From Desulfatirhabdium sp040755275 (GTDB taxonomy: Bacteria; Desulfobacterota; Desulfobacteria; Desulfobacterales; Desulfatirhabdiaceae), in contig JBFMBE010000066.1 in NCBI GenBank assembly GCA_040755275.1, positions 1 through 17,884 on the forward strand: a DNA stretch of 17,884 nt. Direction: 5' to 3'. Position 1 is the first letter of the stretch, and every line of letters starts with the position of its first letter. A program made the translations under genes and the position numbers. The notes below the pieces were generated by a model. That model searched no databases. It was not told the DNA's origin and saw only the letters and a list, made by a program, of their open reading frames with translations. Of the stretch, positions 1-8,823 are shown in pieces.

Positions 1-126
1 GATCCAACGATATCCGGCGGCTTCAAACACGTTTTCGCAGCAAGCTCAAAAGGCTTCCCCAGCCACCCCGCTTATGCCCGGCATTCCCGAAAAGCACGGG
101 AAAAGCGACTTTTTGCGGGGCCATCA
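1..126. repeat. Right half of MITE-like foldback element (copy A)
   Basis: Bases 1-126 match, with few changes, the right half of the complete copy at 8824-9138. The match begins in the element core (GATCCAACGATATCCGGCGG) and runs to the tip GACTTTTTGCGGGGCCATCA at 107-126. The left half lies outside the window. The start codon of the transporter operon is only 25 bases beyond the tip, so the operon leader, and probably its promoter, lies in or across this copy. No clear -35/-10 pair is visible. Confidence 0.85.
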
Positions 127-150
127 TTTTTTAATGGAAAGGGAACTGAC

Positions 151-1143
151 GTGCACCATCGGTACATCGGATGGCTTCTGTTGATCCTGATCGGCTTTCC
201 GGTCGAACCGCTTGCTTCAGAAACGATCCAGATCACCGATTTTGGTGGTCGAACCCTTCGAATGAAACAACCGGTCGAACGCATCGTCTGCCTGATCGAG
301 AGTGCACTTTCAGGGATCTACATGCTGGATGCGCAATCCCGAGTGGTGGGGGTTTCGACGAATGTTTATGAAAAACCGACCGTCGACGCCTATGCGCGCA
401 TGGATGAGCGGATCGCCCGGAAAACCCTTCCGGCCCCCGGTAATTGGGATTTTGTCAGCATCGAACACGTGGTGGCTCTCAGGCCCGATCTGGTGGTGAT
501 CTGGGCCCATCAGAACGAGGTGGCCGATGCCCTGTCCTCTTATGGCATTCCGGTTTATGGCGTCTTCATCCAATCGATCGAAGATGTGTATAAGGAAATC
601 GCCGATCTTGCAGCACTGACCGATACCCGTAAGCGGGCAATCGAACTCGAGAAGATGACACGGGAAACCCTGGATGGCTTGCAAAAACAGGTTCAGGTAC
701 CGGATGCGATGCGAAAGAATGCGTATTTCATCTGGCCTCAGGGGAATTTGGAAACATCCGGGTTTCCCAGTACCGTCCAACGGCTGATGGACCATGCCGG
801 GGTACGCAATGCAGCAAGGTCGATTCAACAGGAACATGCGGTCATCCAGCTGGAACAATTGCTCGAATGGAATCCAGACCTTTTCGTATTCTGGCCCAGA
901 CCCAAATCGGTTCTACCGGATTTTCGGGCGGATCCGGCATGGGCCCGTTTGAAGGCCGTTCGAAACGGAGCCGTTCATGTCTTGCCCGATGCCTTTTCCT
1001 GCGATCTATGGACATTGAAAATCGTGCATGCGATCCGATTGGTCGCATGGTGGGCCTACCCGGATCGATTCCCCGATTTCGATCCCGAACAGGAGCGTAT
1101 TCGAACGATGAAGCGTCTCTATGGAGCCAAATGGGTCGAGTGA
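151..1143 (+). CDS. Periplasmic substrate-binding protein of a FecCD/BtuCD-type metal-chelate ABC transporter
   Basis: This 330-residue protein should capture a metal chelate or corrinoid in the periplasm and hand it to the permease encoded next. It looks like a class III (Peripla_BP_2, BtuF/FepB-type) binding protein: an N-terminal secretion signal (hydrophobic residues 8-19, likely cleavage near 22-23, no lipobox cysteine), then the typical opening ITDFGGRTLRMKQPVERIV. Motifs such as LRPDLVVIWAH and WNPDLFVFWPRP mark the two lobes. The start is GTG at 151, preceded by GGAAAGGGA at good spacing; the nearby ATG at 134 is out of frame. The 3' end overlaps the permease gene. The ligand cannot be read from sequence: siderophore-iron, heme, cobalamin and oxyanions are all carried by this class. 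No cobalamin riboswitch or Fur box is recognisable, and the upstream 126 bases are a repeat element. Confidence 0.85.
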   Translation: MHHRYIGWLLLILIGFPVEPLASETIQITDFGGRTLRMKQPVERIVCLIESALSGIYMLDAQSRVVGVSTNVYEKPTVDAYARMDERIARKTLPAPGNWDFVSIEHVVALRPDLVVIWAHQNEVADALSSYGIPVYGVFIQSIEDVYKEIADLAALTDTRKRAIELEKMTRETLDGLQKQVQVPDAMRKNAYFIWPQGNLETSGFPSTVQRLMDHAGVRNAARSIQQEHAVIQLEQLLEWNPDLFVFWPRPKSVLPDFRADPAWARLKAVRNGAVHVLPDAFSCDLWTLKIVHAIRLVAWWAYPDRFPDFDPEQERIRTMKRLYGAKWVE

Positions 1144-2155
1144 TTTCGTGAAACCATCCGTAAAACGCCTGCTGCTGTATCTGCTGCCGATACCCGTACT
1201 CTTCTTGTCGCTGTGGGTGGGACCCAGCCGGATGTTCGGCTGGGAAGACGTGATTTCTCATCTCTGGAAGGTGCCGCCGGGTGCGGAGCAGGGGGACGCC
1301 GGGCAACAGATGGTGCATACCATTCTGTGGGATATCCGGCTGCCTCGCATTCTACTGGGATTTCTCATCGGAGGTGCGCTGTCGGTCTCGGGTTGCGCCC
1401 TACAGGCCATGTTCCGAAACCCCCTGGTATGTCCGTACATTTTGGGGCTTTCCTCCGGAGCGGCATTCGGTGCGGCCGTTTCCATCGCCGTCGGTTCCAG
1501 CTTCCTTCAGCTCTTTTCCTTCGGATTCGGTATTCTGGCTGTCGGGACAAGCTATATCCTCGCACGGTCCCGCAAAACGGTTTCGATCGTTTCTCTCATC
1601 TTATCCGGCGTTGTGGTATCGGGCCTGTTCACTGCGTTGCTGACCATCGTGCAATACTGGGTGGACCCGTTCAAGCTGCAAACCATCGTGCATTGGACGA
1701 TGGGCAATCTGCACACAGCCGGTTGGGGCAAACTCCGATCCGCTGGGCCGCCCATTCTTGCCGGAACGGGTATCCTGTTGCTGTATCGATTCCGCCTGAA
1801 CGTCATCGCCTTGGGCGACGACCATTGCCGCAGCGTGGGGCTGCATCCGGAAGTGGAGAAATTTCGGCTTCTGGTGCCTGCAACCCTTGCGGCGTCCGCC
1901 TCCGTTGCTGTAGCCGGTGTCATCGGACTGGTCGGGCTGCTCGTACCGCATCTGGTGCGCATGATGATCGGGCCGGACAACCGCAGTCTTGTCCCAGCCA
2001 GCTTCTGTTTCGGTGGAACCTATCTCGTCCTGGTCGATGACCTGGCCCGCAGCCTGGCTTCCGTTGAAATTCCCATCGGAGTCTTTACGAACCTGATCGG
2101 CGGACCCTTCCTGATTTATCTATTGAGAAAAGAACGTGTGGGATGGCAGATATGA
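1121..2155 (+). CDS. FecCD/BtuC-family ABC transporter permease
   Basis: This is the inner-membrane permease of the importer, 344 residues as listed and rich in hydrophobic helices (about ten expected for the family). The FecCD hallmark is clear at residues 84-114: a GGALSVSGCALQAMFRNPLV segment followed by a Gly/Ser-rich GLSSGAAFG. The ATPase-coupling loop is around ALGDDHCRSVGL in the C-terminal half, followed by the conserved GVIGLVGLLVPHLVRMMIG. The start at ATG 1121 overlaps the binding-protein gene by 23 bases. GTG 1148, just after that gene's stop, is an equally possible start and would remove nine residues; neither has a strong ribosome site. The 3' end overlaps the ATPase gene, so the transporter genes should be co-transcribed and translationally coupled. 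Confidence 0.88.
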   Translation: MEPNGSSDFVKPSVKRLLLYLLPIPVLFLSLWVGPSRMFGWEDVISHLWKVPPGAEQGDAGQQMVHTILWDIRLPRILLGFLIGGALSVSGCALQAMFRNPLVCPYILGLSSGAAFGAAVSIAVGSSFLQLFSFGFGILAVGTSYILARSRKTVSIVSLILSGVVVSGLFTALLTIVQYWVDPFKLQTIVHWTMGNLHTAGWGKLRSAGPPILAGTGILLLYRFRLNVIALGDDHCRSVGLHPEVEKFRLLVPATLAASASVAVAGVIGLVGLLVPHLVRMMIGPDNRSLVPASFCFGGTYLVLVDDLARSLASVEIPIGVFTNLIGGPFLIYLLRKERVGWQI

Positions 2156-2985
2156 CGGATCCGAACGGTTCGGTTCCCGCATCGAAAATCGAACATCTCT
2201 GCTTTTCCTATGCCGGAAAGCCCATTCTTCGGGATGTCGATCTTCGGATCGAGGCCGGCAGCTTCACCGTATTTCTCGGCCCGAACGGAAGCGGGAAAAC
2301 CACGCTGTTGAAATTGATCGCCGGTATTCTGGAACCGACATCCGGTAACATCAGTCTGTTTGGGGAGGACCTGAAACAAATGCCTCTCCGAAAGCGGGCG
2401 AGACGGGTTGGCTATTTGGCGCAACAACAACAGGTCGTCTTTCCTTTCCGGACGGAGGATGTGGTGCTGACCGGAAGGGCCGGGGTCATTCGATTTCAGC
2501 CGAAGGCCGAGGACATCGACGCCGCCGTCCAGGCCATGAAGGATGTGGGGATCGCCCATCTGTTGCATCAACCGTTTACGGAGCTGTCCGGGGGCGAACA
2601 ACAGCTGGTCATGATCGCCCGTGTCGTCGCCCAAAATCCGAAACTGCTTCTGTTGGATGAACCGACCTCGCATCTGGATCTGCATTATCAGTCCCGAGTT
2701 CTACGCTTCATTCAGGAATGGAAAGCCAATGGACATACGGTTGTAGCCGTTCTGCACGATCCGAATCACGCTTTGATCGCAGCCGATCGGATCGTGCTGT
2801 TGAAGCAGGGACGGGTCGTCGGTCAGGGAGGTCCGGACGAGATTCGGATTCAACAGCTCGAGGACGTTTACCGAACCCGGCTGGTTCCGCTTTCCTACCG
2901 GGATCAGACCGTCGTCTTTTCAGACATCGATGGCGGCTTCACATCGGATGCCATCTCGATGTCGGAGTCGGGGTACGAAACATGA
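2143..2985 (+). CDS. ABC transporter ATP-binding protein (FecE/BtuD type)
   Basis: This 280-residue cytoplasmic ATPase powers the importer. All nucleotide-binding motifs are present: Walker A GPNGSGKT at about 46-53, Q-loop near Q94, signature LSGGEQQ at 148-154, Walker B LLLLDEP at 168-174 and H-loop histidine about 205. The order and spacing match the iron-chelate/B12 importer class. ATG 2143 is the listed start. ATG 2152, three codons later, would give an ATGA overlap with the permease stop (2153-2155), the same arrangement that links this gene to the next one, so 2152 may be the true start. The C-terminal tail after residue 250 (SYRDQTVVFSDIDGGF onward) resembles the extension common in this class. 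The substrate is undetermined. Confidence 0.9.
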   Translation: MADMTDPNGSVPASKIEHLCFSYAGKPILRDVDLRIEAGSFTVFLGPNGSGKTTLLKLIAGILEPTSGNISLFGEDLKQMPLRKRARRVGYLAQQQQVVFPFRTEDVVLTGRAGVIRFQPKAEDIDAAVQAMKDVGIAHLLHQPFTELSGGEQQLVMIARVVAQNPKLLLLDEPTSHLDLHYQSRVLRFIQEWKANGHTVVAVLHDPNHALIAADRIVLLKQGRVVGQGGPDEIRIQQLEDVYRTRLVPLSYRDQTVVFSDIDGGFTSDAISMSESGYET

Positions 2986-3788
2986 AACCATATTCATTGG
3001 TTGGCCGGAACGCCGTCGTGACAGGGGCATCCTCCGGAATCGGCCTGGAAATCGCCCGCCACCTGGCCGAAAACGGGGTGCATCTGTTGTTGGGAGCTCA
3101 CCCCGCCGAGCGGAGTGCCCTGGAGGAGGTCGCTGTGGAGATGCAGCACACCCACAGAATCAAAGCCTGGGCGTTCGTCTGTGATTTGGGTTCTACGGAC
3201 GGGCCGAGGTCCCTGTTCCATGAAGCCGGTCGGAGGTTTCCGCAGATCGACATCCTCGTCAACAATGCGGGTATCATGGCCTACGGACGTTTTGACGAAA
3301 TCCCTCTCGAACGGATGGACACTCTGTTTCAAATCAATGCCCGGGCCTATCTCGTGTTGATGCGGCTGGTTCTGCCCGGAATGATCCGACGAGGGGAAGG
3401 GCGGATTCTCAATGTGTCCTCGCTTGCCGCTTTCCAGCCGACACCACTGCATGCGGCCTACGGTGCGGCCAAGGCCATGGTACAGAGCCTCAGCGAGGCG
3501 GTGGCCGAAGAAGTGCGGAGTACCGGGGTCGTCGTCAGCACCCTCAATCCGCCGTATACGGCCACCCCGATGATCTGCGGGGGGGCATTTCCGGCGCGCA
3601 TTCCCTGGATCCGGATATGGGGGTTGTGTGATCCGGCCTCGATCGGTCGTGCAGCCGTGGACGTCATCAAGACAGGAAAGTCGGTCCATATCCCCCGGCT
3701 TCTTCCACGCATCCTTCATACCGTTTTGCCGAGACTGCTGCCAAGGAGTATCGGCTGCCGGATCGGATCGCTCATGCTCCGCCCGTGA
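2982..3788 (+). CDS. Short-chain dehydrogenase/reductase (SDR), classical type
   Basis: This is a 268-residue NAD(P)-dependent oxidoreductase with a Rossmann fold. Visible motifs are cofactor-binding TGASSGIG at 14-21, structural NNAG at 94-97, catalytic Ser in NVSSLAAF (about 146-147) and the catalytic YGAAK (Tyr160, Lys164). The length is normal for classical SDRs. The C-terminal segment (PRLLPRILHTVLPRLLPRS) is basic and hydrophobic, as in SDRs that associate with membranes or act on lipid-like substrates. The same frame stays open far upstream inside the ATPase gene, but ATG 2982 overlaps the ATPase stop as ATGA and gives the canonical SDR N-terminus, so I chose it. Its place as the last gene of a chelate-import operon hints that it might process the imported ligand, but that is only context. 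The substrate is unknown. Confidence 0.85.
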   Translation: MKPYSLVGRNAVVTGASSGIGLEIARHLAENGVHLLLGAHPAERSALEEVAVEMQHTHRIKAWAFVCDLGSTDGPRSLFHEAGRRFPQIDILVNNAGIMAYGRFDEIPLERMDTLFQINARAYLVLMRLVLPGMIRRGEGRILNVSSLAAFQPTPLHAAYGAAKAMVQSLSEAVAEEVRSTGVVVSTLNPPYTATPMICGGAFPARIPWIRIWGLCDPASIGRAAVDVIKTGKSVHIPRLLPRILHTVLPRLLPRSIGCRIGSLMLRP

Positions 3789-3950
3789 TTTCTGCACCCT
3801 CGTTCACAAATCTGTAGACGCAACATCGAGTCTCGTCGTATACTGCATGTTGGAAGCTTTCCGGCAAGAAAACGACAATGGAGAAAGTGCCTCTATTCGA
3901 ACAGCACGGCACGGCAGCGCATTTGTCAACCATCCTGGGGAAATGGCATC

Positions 3951-4994
3951 ATGATTTGGAAAATTGGAAAACGGGAATCATCCGATCCGGTCCAGTCCGA
4001 AGCGAATGGAAGCCGTTTCAACCCTTCCCGCAAACGCATCGGGCTGGTCTTGGGAAGCGGTTCTTCAAGGGGGTGGGCCCATATCGGCGTCATCGAAGCC
4101 CTGGAGGAAGAAGGCCTTCCGATCGATTATATCGTCGGGTGCAGCATCGGCGCCTATGTGGGAGCGATCTATGCAGCCGGTGGGTTGAAGAGCCTGAAAG
4201 ACTTCGTTCTGAAAATGGACGGGAAGAAGGTTTTTTCCTATTTCGACGTGGTGTTTCCGCGATCGGGCCTGCTCAATGCAACCAAGAAATTGAAGGAGCT
4301 CTTCTTCATGCACACCGAAGCCCGGGAATTTTCCGAGCTGCGGATTCCGGTGTTCATGGTGGCGACAGACCTGCAAAGCGGTGAAAAAGTGGTGCTCAAA
4401 TCGGGAAACCTTCTGGATGCCCTTCGGGCCACCATGTCCGTGCCCGGTCTGTTTGCACCGGCAAGGATCAAGGATCGATGGCTGGTGGACGGCGGACTGG
4501 TCGATCCCGTGCCGGTCGGTGTGGCGCGTTCCGAAGAGGCCGATATCGTCATTGCGGTCGATTTGAGCGGTACGATCGTCAGTCGGACGCGGGCGGTACC
4601 CAAACCAGCCGAGCCGGGAGAGGGTGAAAAGGCGGAAGAACCGTCGGAATCCGAGCGATCCTATGCCGGGCAGTTGATGAGCAAGCTGACCGATTATTAC
4701 CAGATGGCAGAAGCAGGGTTTCGCGCCACGATCGGCGAGCTTTTCCAGCAGGAATCCGCAGCTCCGGATATCATCGAAACGGTGACCACTTCGATCGCCA
4801 TCATGCAGCGCCGGATCAATCGCATCAATCTTGCCGTCGATCCCCCCGACATCCTGATCGAGCCGCGCCTCGGAGAGCTTCGGATGATGGACTTCGATCA
4901 GGTGGCTCACACCATCGAGGAAGGCTACATCGCAGCCCGGGAAAAAATGGCCGATATCCGGAACCTGTACGAATCGATGCCGGTTTCGGGATAG
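3951..4994 (+). CDS. Patatin-like phospholipase, RssA-type
   Basis: This 347-residue patatin-family serine hydrolase is expected to cleave acyl esters in phospholipids. The oxyanion-hole motif GSGSSRGWAHIG lies at 35-46, the nucleophile elbow GCSIG at 63-67 (Ser65), and the second dyad residue in DGG at 180-182 (WLVDGGLVDPVPV), so the Ser-Asp dyad is intact. The N-terminal 28 residues are polar with no signal peptide, implying a cytoplasmic or peripheral protein. A Pro/Glu-rich linker at about 216-236 separates the catalytic core from a C-terminal helical part; the core resembles E. coli RssA. ATG 3951 follows a GGGGAAA ribosome site. The 162-base gap upstream contains an isolated TATACT at 3839-3844 without a convincing -35 box. 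The gene stands alone and is convergent with putA. Confidence 0.86.
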   Translation: MIWKIGKRESSDPVQSEANGSRFNPSRKRIGLVLGSGSSRGWAHIGVIEALEEEGLPIDYIVGCSIGAYVGAIYAAGGLKSLKDFVLKMDGKKVFSYFDVVFPRSGLLNATKKLKELFFMHTEAREFSELRIPVFMVATDLQSGEKVVLKSGNLLDALRATMSVPGLFAPARIKDRWLVDGGLVDPVPVGVARSEEADIVIAVDLSGTIVSRTRAVPKPAEPGEGEKAEEPSESERSYAGQLMSKLTDYYQMAEAGFRATIGELFQQESAAPDIIETVTTSIAIMQRRINRINLAVDPPDILIEPRLGELRMMDFDQVAHTIEEGYIAAREKMADIRNLYESMPVSG

Positions 4995-5094
4995 ATGTTG
5001 CGGGAAGCGGCTTCTGGATCGTCCATAAGACCGCCTCCCCGCTCCGGCCTGAGAACTCAGAAAAGCCCGCTATGGGTCAGGGGGCTGTGACGGG

Positions 5095-5132
5095 GTCCTG
5101 ACCTGCCTCCTGACTGCTGGCTTCTGACTTCT
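5095..5132. repeat. Degenerate 7-base tandem repeat between convergent genes
   Basis: Four successive heptads can be read, GCCTCCT, GACTGCT, GGCTTCT and GACTTCT (5105-5132), preceded by two 5-base units GTCCT and GACCT. An overlapping inverted repeat, GGTCAGG (5075-5081) with CCTGACC (5097-5103), leaves a 15-base loop. The tract lies in the 158-base gap between the stops of the patatin gene and putA, so it may mark the transcription end for both, but there is no T-run typical of an intrinsic terminator. Confidence 0.55.
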
Positions 5133-5152
5133 GTACCCCGAATCCCGTATTT

Positions 5153-8100
5153 TCACTCACCATCCCGAGCGATTCCCCGCTCCCCGATGTTGCCGTATCG
5201 GTGATAGTTGTTGCACACGCTCTGCTCCTGAACGTAATGCAACAACTCGATCCGCCCTTCCATGCTGACCGGTGCCCGCGAGATGAAAAATCCACGCGAT
5301 GCAGCCTTTCGATAAACGATCTCCGGCACGCGATTTTCCCCTGCATACCGAAGGCGGTTCATTTCCGAAAGTCGCTGTGCCAAGGTCTCATCGGTGTGAC
5401 GCTGGACCGGAACGTCTCCCAAGAAGGATTTCCCCTCCGGGCTGGACAGGAAGGCCATCCGTGATCCCTCAAGACCGAACGGTAGACTCAGAACCACGGA
5501 GCAGCCGGCAATTCGTGCTGCGGCGATTCGGGTGAGAATTTCGAAGAGGGAATCCTCCGGATGGACACGGACCCAAACGCTGCCTGCAGGACGGTAACGG
5601 ACGATGTTGTCCTGGCCCCGCAGGTGAAAATAGTCTTTCTCGATTCCGAATTCGGATTCGACCTGGGTGAGGCAACTTTCGATCGCCCGGATGGTTTTCT
5701 CGATGTCTTCCGGATGTTCCCATTTCTGCCACAACAGCTTGTTCCTCCAGCGCTGAACCAGTTCGATCCAGCGGTTTTCGGATCGAACCGGTTCGGCAGG
5801 CGGCATGGCTCGGTCCGAAAACCGCATGAACTGGGCCACGTAATTGGGTCCTCCCGCCTTGATGCCTGCGCCCAAGGCCGATTTCTTCATTCCGCCGAAG
5901 GGCTGTCGCAGAACGACGGCTCCCGTCGTTCCCCGGTTGATATAGAGGTTTCCGGCTTCGATGCGCTTCTTCCAGTGCTCTTGTTCGCGGACGTCGAGGC
6001 TTTCCAGCCCGGAGGTCAGACCATAACCGGTTTGGTTCACAAGGTCGATGGCGTGGTCGAGGTGGTCGGCTTCCATCACGCCCAGAACCGGTCCGAAGAG
6101 TTCCGTCATGTGGGTAAAGGAACCGGGTCGCACGCCCCACTTGATTCCGGGCGACCATAGATAGGGGTTCCCCTCCAGGTTGCGGGGTTCGAGAAGCCAG
6201 GTTTCACCGAGCTCAAGCTGGGTGAGTCCCCGGAGCAGCACCCCCTGCGGCGGAGCGATGAGAGGTCCCATCCGGTTCTCGAACCGCCAGGCTGAGCCCA
6301 CACGCAGGCTGGCTGCGGCATCGAGAAGCCTTCTGCGGAAATCCGGATCCTGATAGACTTCTTTCTCGAGAATCAGCAGCGATGTAGCCGAGCATTTCTG
6401 TCCGCAGTGTCCAAAGGCCGAATGGATGACGTTCTTGATGGCCTGATCCCGGTCTGCCATCGCCGTGACGATGGTGGCGTTCTTCCCGCCGGTTTCTGCA
6501 GCCAACAGCACATCGGGCCGGTTTTCGAGAATCCGCATCCCGGTGTCCGTTCCTCCGGTGAGGATGATGAAATCGATGTCCGGATGGGTGACGAGATGGG
6601 TTCCGGCAAGAGCCCCCGAGCAGGGGATGAACTGCAGGGCGCTTTTGGGTACCCCTGCCTGCCAGAAACAGTTGCACAGCAGCCATGCCGGCAGAACGGC
6701 CGCAGAAGCCGGTTTGAAGAGGACGGTGTTTCCTGCGGAAAGAGCTGCGGTGATTCCTCCACAGGGAATGGCGATGGGGAAATTCCAAGGAGAGATGACG
6801 AGGCCGACCCCGCGGGCGGAAGCTGCGACATGCGGCATGGAGACGAAACGTCGGGCACTCCAGGGATAGAATTCCAGAAAATCGACGGCCTCCGAAACCT
6901 CGATATCGGCCTCCGAAAAGATTTTTCCGGTGTGTGCCGCTGCCGCACCGATGAGATCCCCCCGGGCCTTTCTGACTTCAACGGCTACCTGGCTCAGGAT
7001 GGCATGTCGCTCTTCGAAGGACATGCGGCGCCAGCCGTCCGGATCGGCTTTGGCCGTCGAAACGGCTCGCTGCAGGTCTTCGGGTTCCGCCAGGGCACAG
7101 GTGGCGACCACCACCGGCCGACGCCCTTCTCCTCCCGGCTGGGATGGATCGATGCATGGTAGGTGATTTCGATCGGCATAGACGGCGTTTCCGGACACGA
7201 CAATGGGAATGTCGATGGGGGCATCGTCGGGTGTTTTCATCCACCGGGTGCAGATGGCTTCGGCCCACTGCCGGTTGGGGGCAAGCGACCAGTCGGTGTC
7301 TGGCTCGTTGATGAAGGCACCTGTCGTAAAGGTGCTGGTGTTGGCCGATGGTGTTTCGGTCTGTCGGTTTTGGGTTCGGTTTGGGGCAAACGGCAGATGA
7401 TCCTTGTGCTTCACCGACCGGATGAACTGATCTTTCAGGAACCGCCAGGCGGCCGACCCCGGTTCGAGGTGAAAACTGTGCCGGAGAAAATTCTCCGGTG
7501 CCGTGTTTTCGTCGAGTCTTCGGATGAGATAGGCGATGGCGTTGATGAATTGATCCGATTCCGCCACAGGGGCGTAGATCAGGACTTCCGGGAACATTTC
7601 CTGTATCGTTCGTCGGATCGGCTCCGCCATTCCCTCGAGCATTTCGAGGGATATGCCGATCAGAACGCCGTTTTCCTTCGCACGGACATAGGCATAGGCC
7701 AGCTCGAAGAGATTGTGGGATGCAATGCCGAGGGAAACGGCATGGATGTGCTCCGGCTGTGTACCCCAGTCCACCATACGCTTGTAGTTGGCATCCACGT
7801 CAAGCTTGTTGTCGAAGGGGGCGAGCGGCCAGTTGTTCAGGGCCGATTCCACCATCTCCATTTCCATGTTCGCTCCCTTGACGATTCGGATCTTGATGGG
7901 AGCTCCTCCCCGCTTCACCCGATCCATGGCCCAATGGGTCAGTTCCTGCTGAAGCATATACGATTCCGGAAGATAGGCCTGAAGGACGATGCCTGCCGAA
8001 ACATGCCGCAATTGCGGTTGCTCCAGGGTTTGGACAAAGGCCGTTCGGGTGATGTCGAGATCCCGGTACTCTTCCATGTCGAGGTTGACGAATTTGGGGA

Positions 8101-8776
8101 TGCTCGATCCGTCCTGCCGGACAAACCGGTGCTGGTATGCGGTCTCGAACAACCGGGTGAGCCGTTCGCGCAGGACGGCTACCGTATGATCGAAGGCGAG
8201 CGGTAGGATCTGGGAATAAATGGTCGAGATTTTGACCGATATGTATTCGATTTCCGGTTTCTTCAGATCCTCGATATAGGTTTGCAGCCTGTGAAGCGCT
8301 TCCTCTTCGCCGAGCACGGCTTCACCCAGATGGTTGATGTTCATCCGAACATGTTCACGGCGGCGCAGTTCCAAGTGTGCTGCCAGCTGGTCCCATTCCC
8401 CGGGAACGATCGCATACCGGCTGTCCTGCCGGATCCGTTGGATGACCTGGGGAACCGACAGTGCCGGAACAAGGGGGCCGGCATAGCGGAACAGATGCAT
8501 CAGGAGTTTTTCAATGGGGCTCAGGAAGGACGGAATACCGTAGGTCTTGATGAGAAACCGCAATTGGTCGGCTACCCGGCCCGCCCGGTTCGGTCGAAAA
8601 CTCTGGTCCATCATTCGGGTGAGCAGCACCTTGTCCAATGGATGGGCCAGAAGCTTCGCCATGCGGTTCTGAAGGGCCTTTTCCGCTTCGGTCGTCAGGG
8701 CGTTTGCCCGATTCTGCCACGATTCGGCCAATTGAACGGCCTCCTCGATGATGGTTCGGTCGTCTTGGATTGTCAT
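5153..8776 (-). CDS. putA: Bifunctional proline dehydrogenase / L-glutamate gamma-semialdehyde dehydrogenase (PutA-like)
   Basis: This 1207-residue protein should oxidise proline to glutamate in two steps: an FAD proline dehydrogenase passes P5C/glutamate semialdehyde to an NAD-dependent dehydrogenase. The N-terminal half holds the PRODH barrel (about 175-460), with RIVKGANMEMEM near 297-308 and the substrate-binding YLIRRLDEN segment (Arg419, Arg420, Glu423). The aldehyde dehydrogenase domain starts near 550, with SPWNFP at 662-667, catalytic Glu761 in AETGGKN and Cys795 in GHCGQKCSA. A C-terminal domain ends with the PutA-typical HYVQEQSVCNNYHRYGN. There is no N-terminal ribbon-helix-helix DNA-binding domain, so it is not autoregulatory like the E. 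coli protein. The frame is open to 8941, but that extension lies in a repeat. ATG 8776, preceded by GAAAGGTAG, is the better start. Confidence 0.92.
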   Translation of the reverse strand: MTIQDDRTIIEEAVQLAESWQNRANALTTEAEKALQNRMAKLLAHPLDKVLLTRMMDQSFRPNRAGRVADQLRFLIKTYGIPSFLSPIEKLLMHLFRYAGPLVPALSVPQVIQRIRQDSRYAIVPGEWDQLAAHLELRRREHVRMNINHLGEAVLGEEEALHRLQTYIEDLKKPEIEYISVKISTIYSQILPLAFDHTVAVLRERLTRLFETAYQHRFVRQDGSSIPKFVNLDMEEYRDLDITRTAFVQTLEQPQLRHVSAGIVLQAYLPESYMLQQELTHWAMDRVKRGGAPIKIRIVKGANMEMEMVESALNNWPLAPFDNKLDVDANYKRMVDWGTQPEHIHAVSLGIASHNLFELAYAYVRAKENGVLIGISLEMLEGMAEPIRRTIQEMFPEVLIYAPVAESDQFINAIAYLIRRLDENTAPENFLRHSFHLEPGSAAWRFLKDQFIRSVKHKDHLPFAPNRTQNRQTETPSANTSTFTTGAFINEPDTDWSLAPNRQWAEAICTRWMKTPDDAPIDIPIVVSGNAVYADRNHLPCIDPSQPGGEGRRPVVVATCALAEPEDLQRAVSTAKADPDGWRRMSFEERHAILSQVAVEVRKARGDLIGAAAAHTGKIFSEADIEVSEAVDFLEFYPWSARRFVSMPHVAASARGVGLVISPWNFPIAIPCGGITAALSAGNTVLFKPASAAVLPAWLLCNCFWQAGVPKSALQFIPCSGALAGTHLVTHPDIDFIILTGGTDTGMRILENRPDVLLAAETGGKNATIVTAMADRDQAIKNVIHSAFGHCGQKCSATSLLILEKEVYQDPDFRRRLLDAAASLRVGSAWRFENRMGPLIAPPQGVLLRGLTQLELGETWLLEPRNLEGNPYLWSPGIKWGVRPGSFTHMTELFGPVLGVMEADHLDHAIDLVNQTGYGLTSGLESLDVREQEHWKKRIEAGNLYINRGTTGAVVLRQPFGGMKKSALGAGIKAGGPNYVAQFMRFSDRAMPPAEPVRSENRWIELVQRWRNKLLWQKWEHPEDIEKTIRAIESCLTQVESEFGIEKDYFHLRGQDNIVRYRPAGSVWVRVHPEDSLFEILTRIAAARIAGCSVVLSLPFGLEGSRMAFLSSPEGKSFLGDVPVQRHTDETLAQRLSEMNRLRYAGENRVPEIVYRKAASRGFFISRAPVSMEGRIELLHYVQEQSVCNNYHRYGNIGERGIARDGE

Positions 8777-8823
8777 GAATCTACCTTTCTTGTGCAAGAT
8801 ATCGCTAAAACTGAAGTCAGTGG

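Noticed and set aside
2718..2981. Upstream extension of the SDR frame inside the ATPase gene
   Set aside because: The extra 88 codons overlap the ATPase coding region in another frame and have no SDR character; ATG 2982 gives the normal N-terminus and an ATGA overlap.
3878..4384. 168-codon ORF beginning before the patatin gene
   Set aside because: It runs out of frame through the patatin catalytic core and shows no conserved motif; the patatin frame has its own ribosome site.
7163..8206. 347-codon plus-strand ORF within putA
   Set aside because: A long antisense frame caused by codon bias of the PutA gene, with low-complexity composition and no family features.
8777..8823. Possible sigma-54 promoter upstream of putA (TTGCAC)
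   Set aside because: The required GG at the -24 position with correct spacing is absent.
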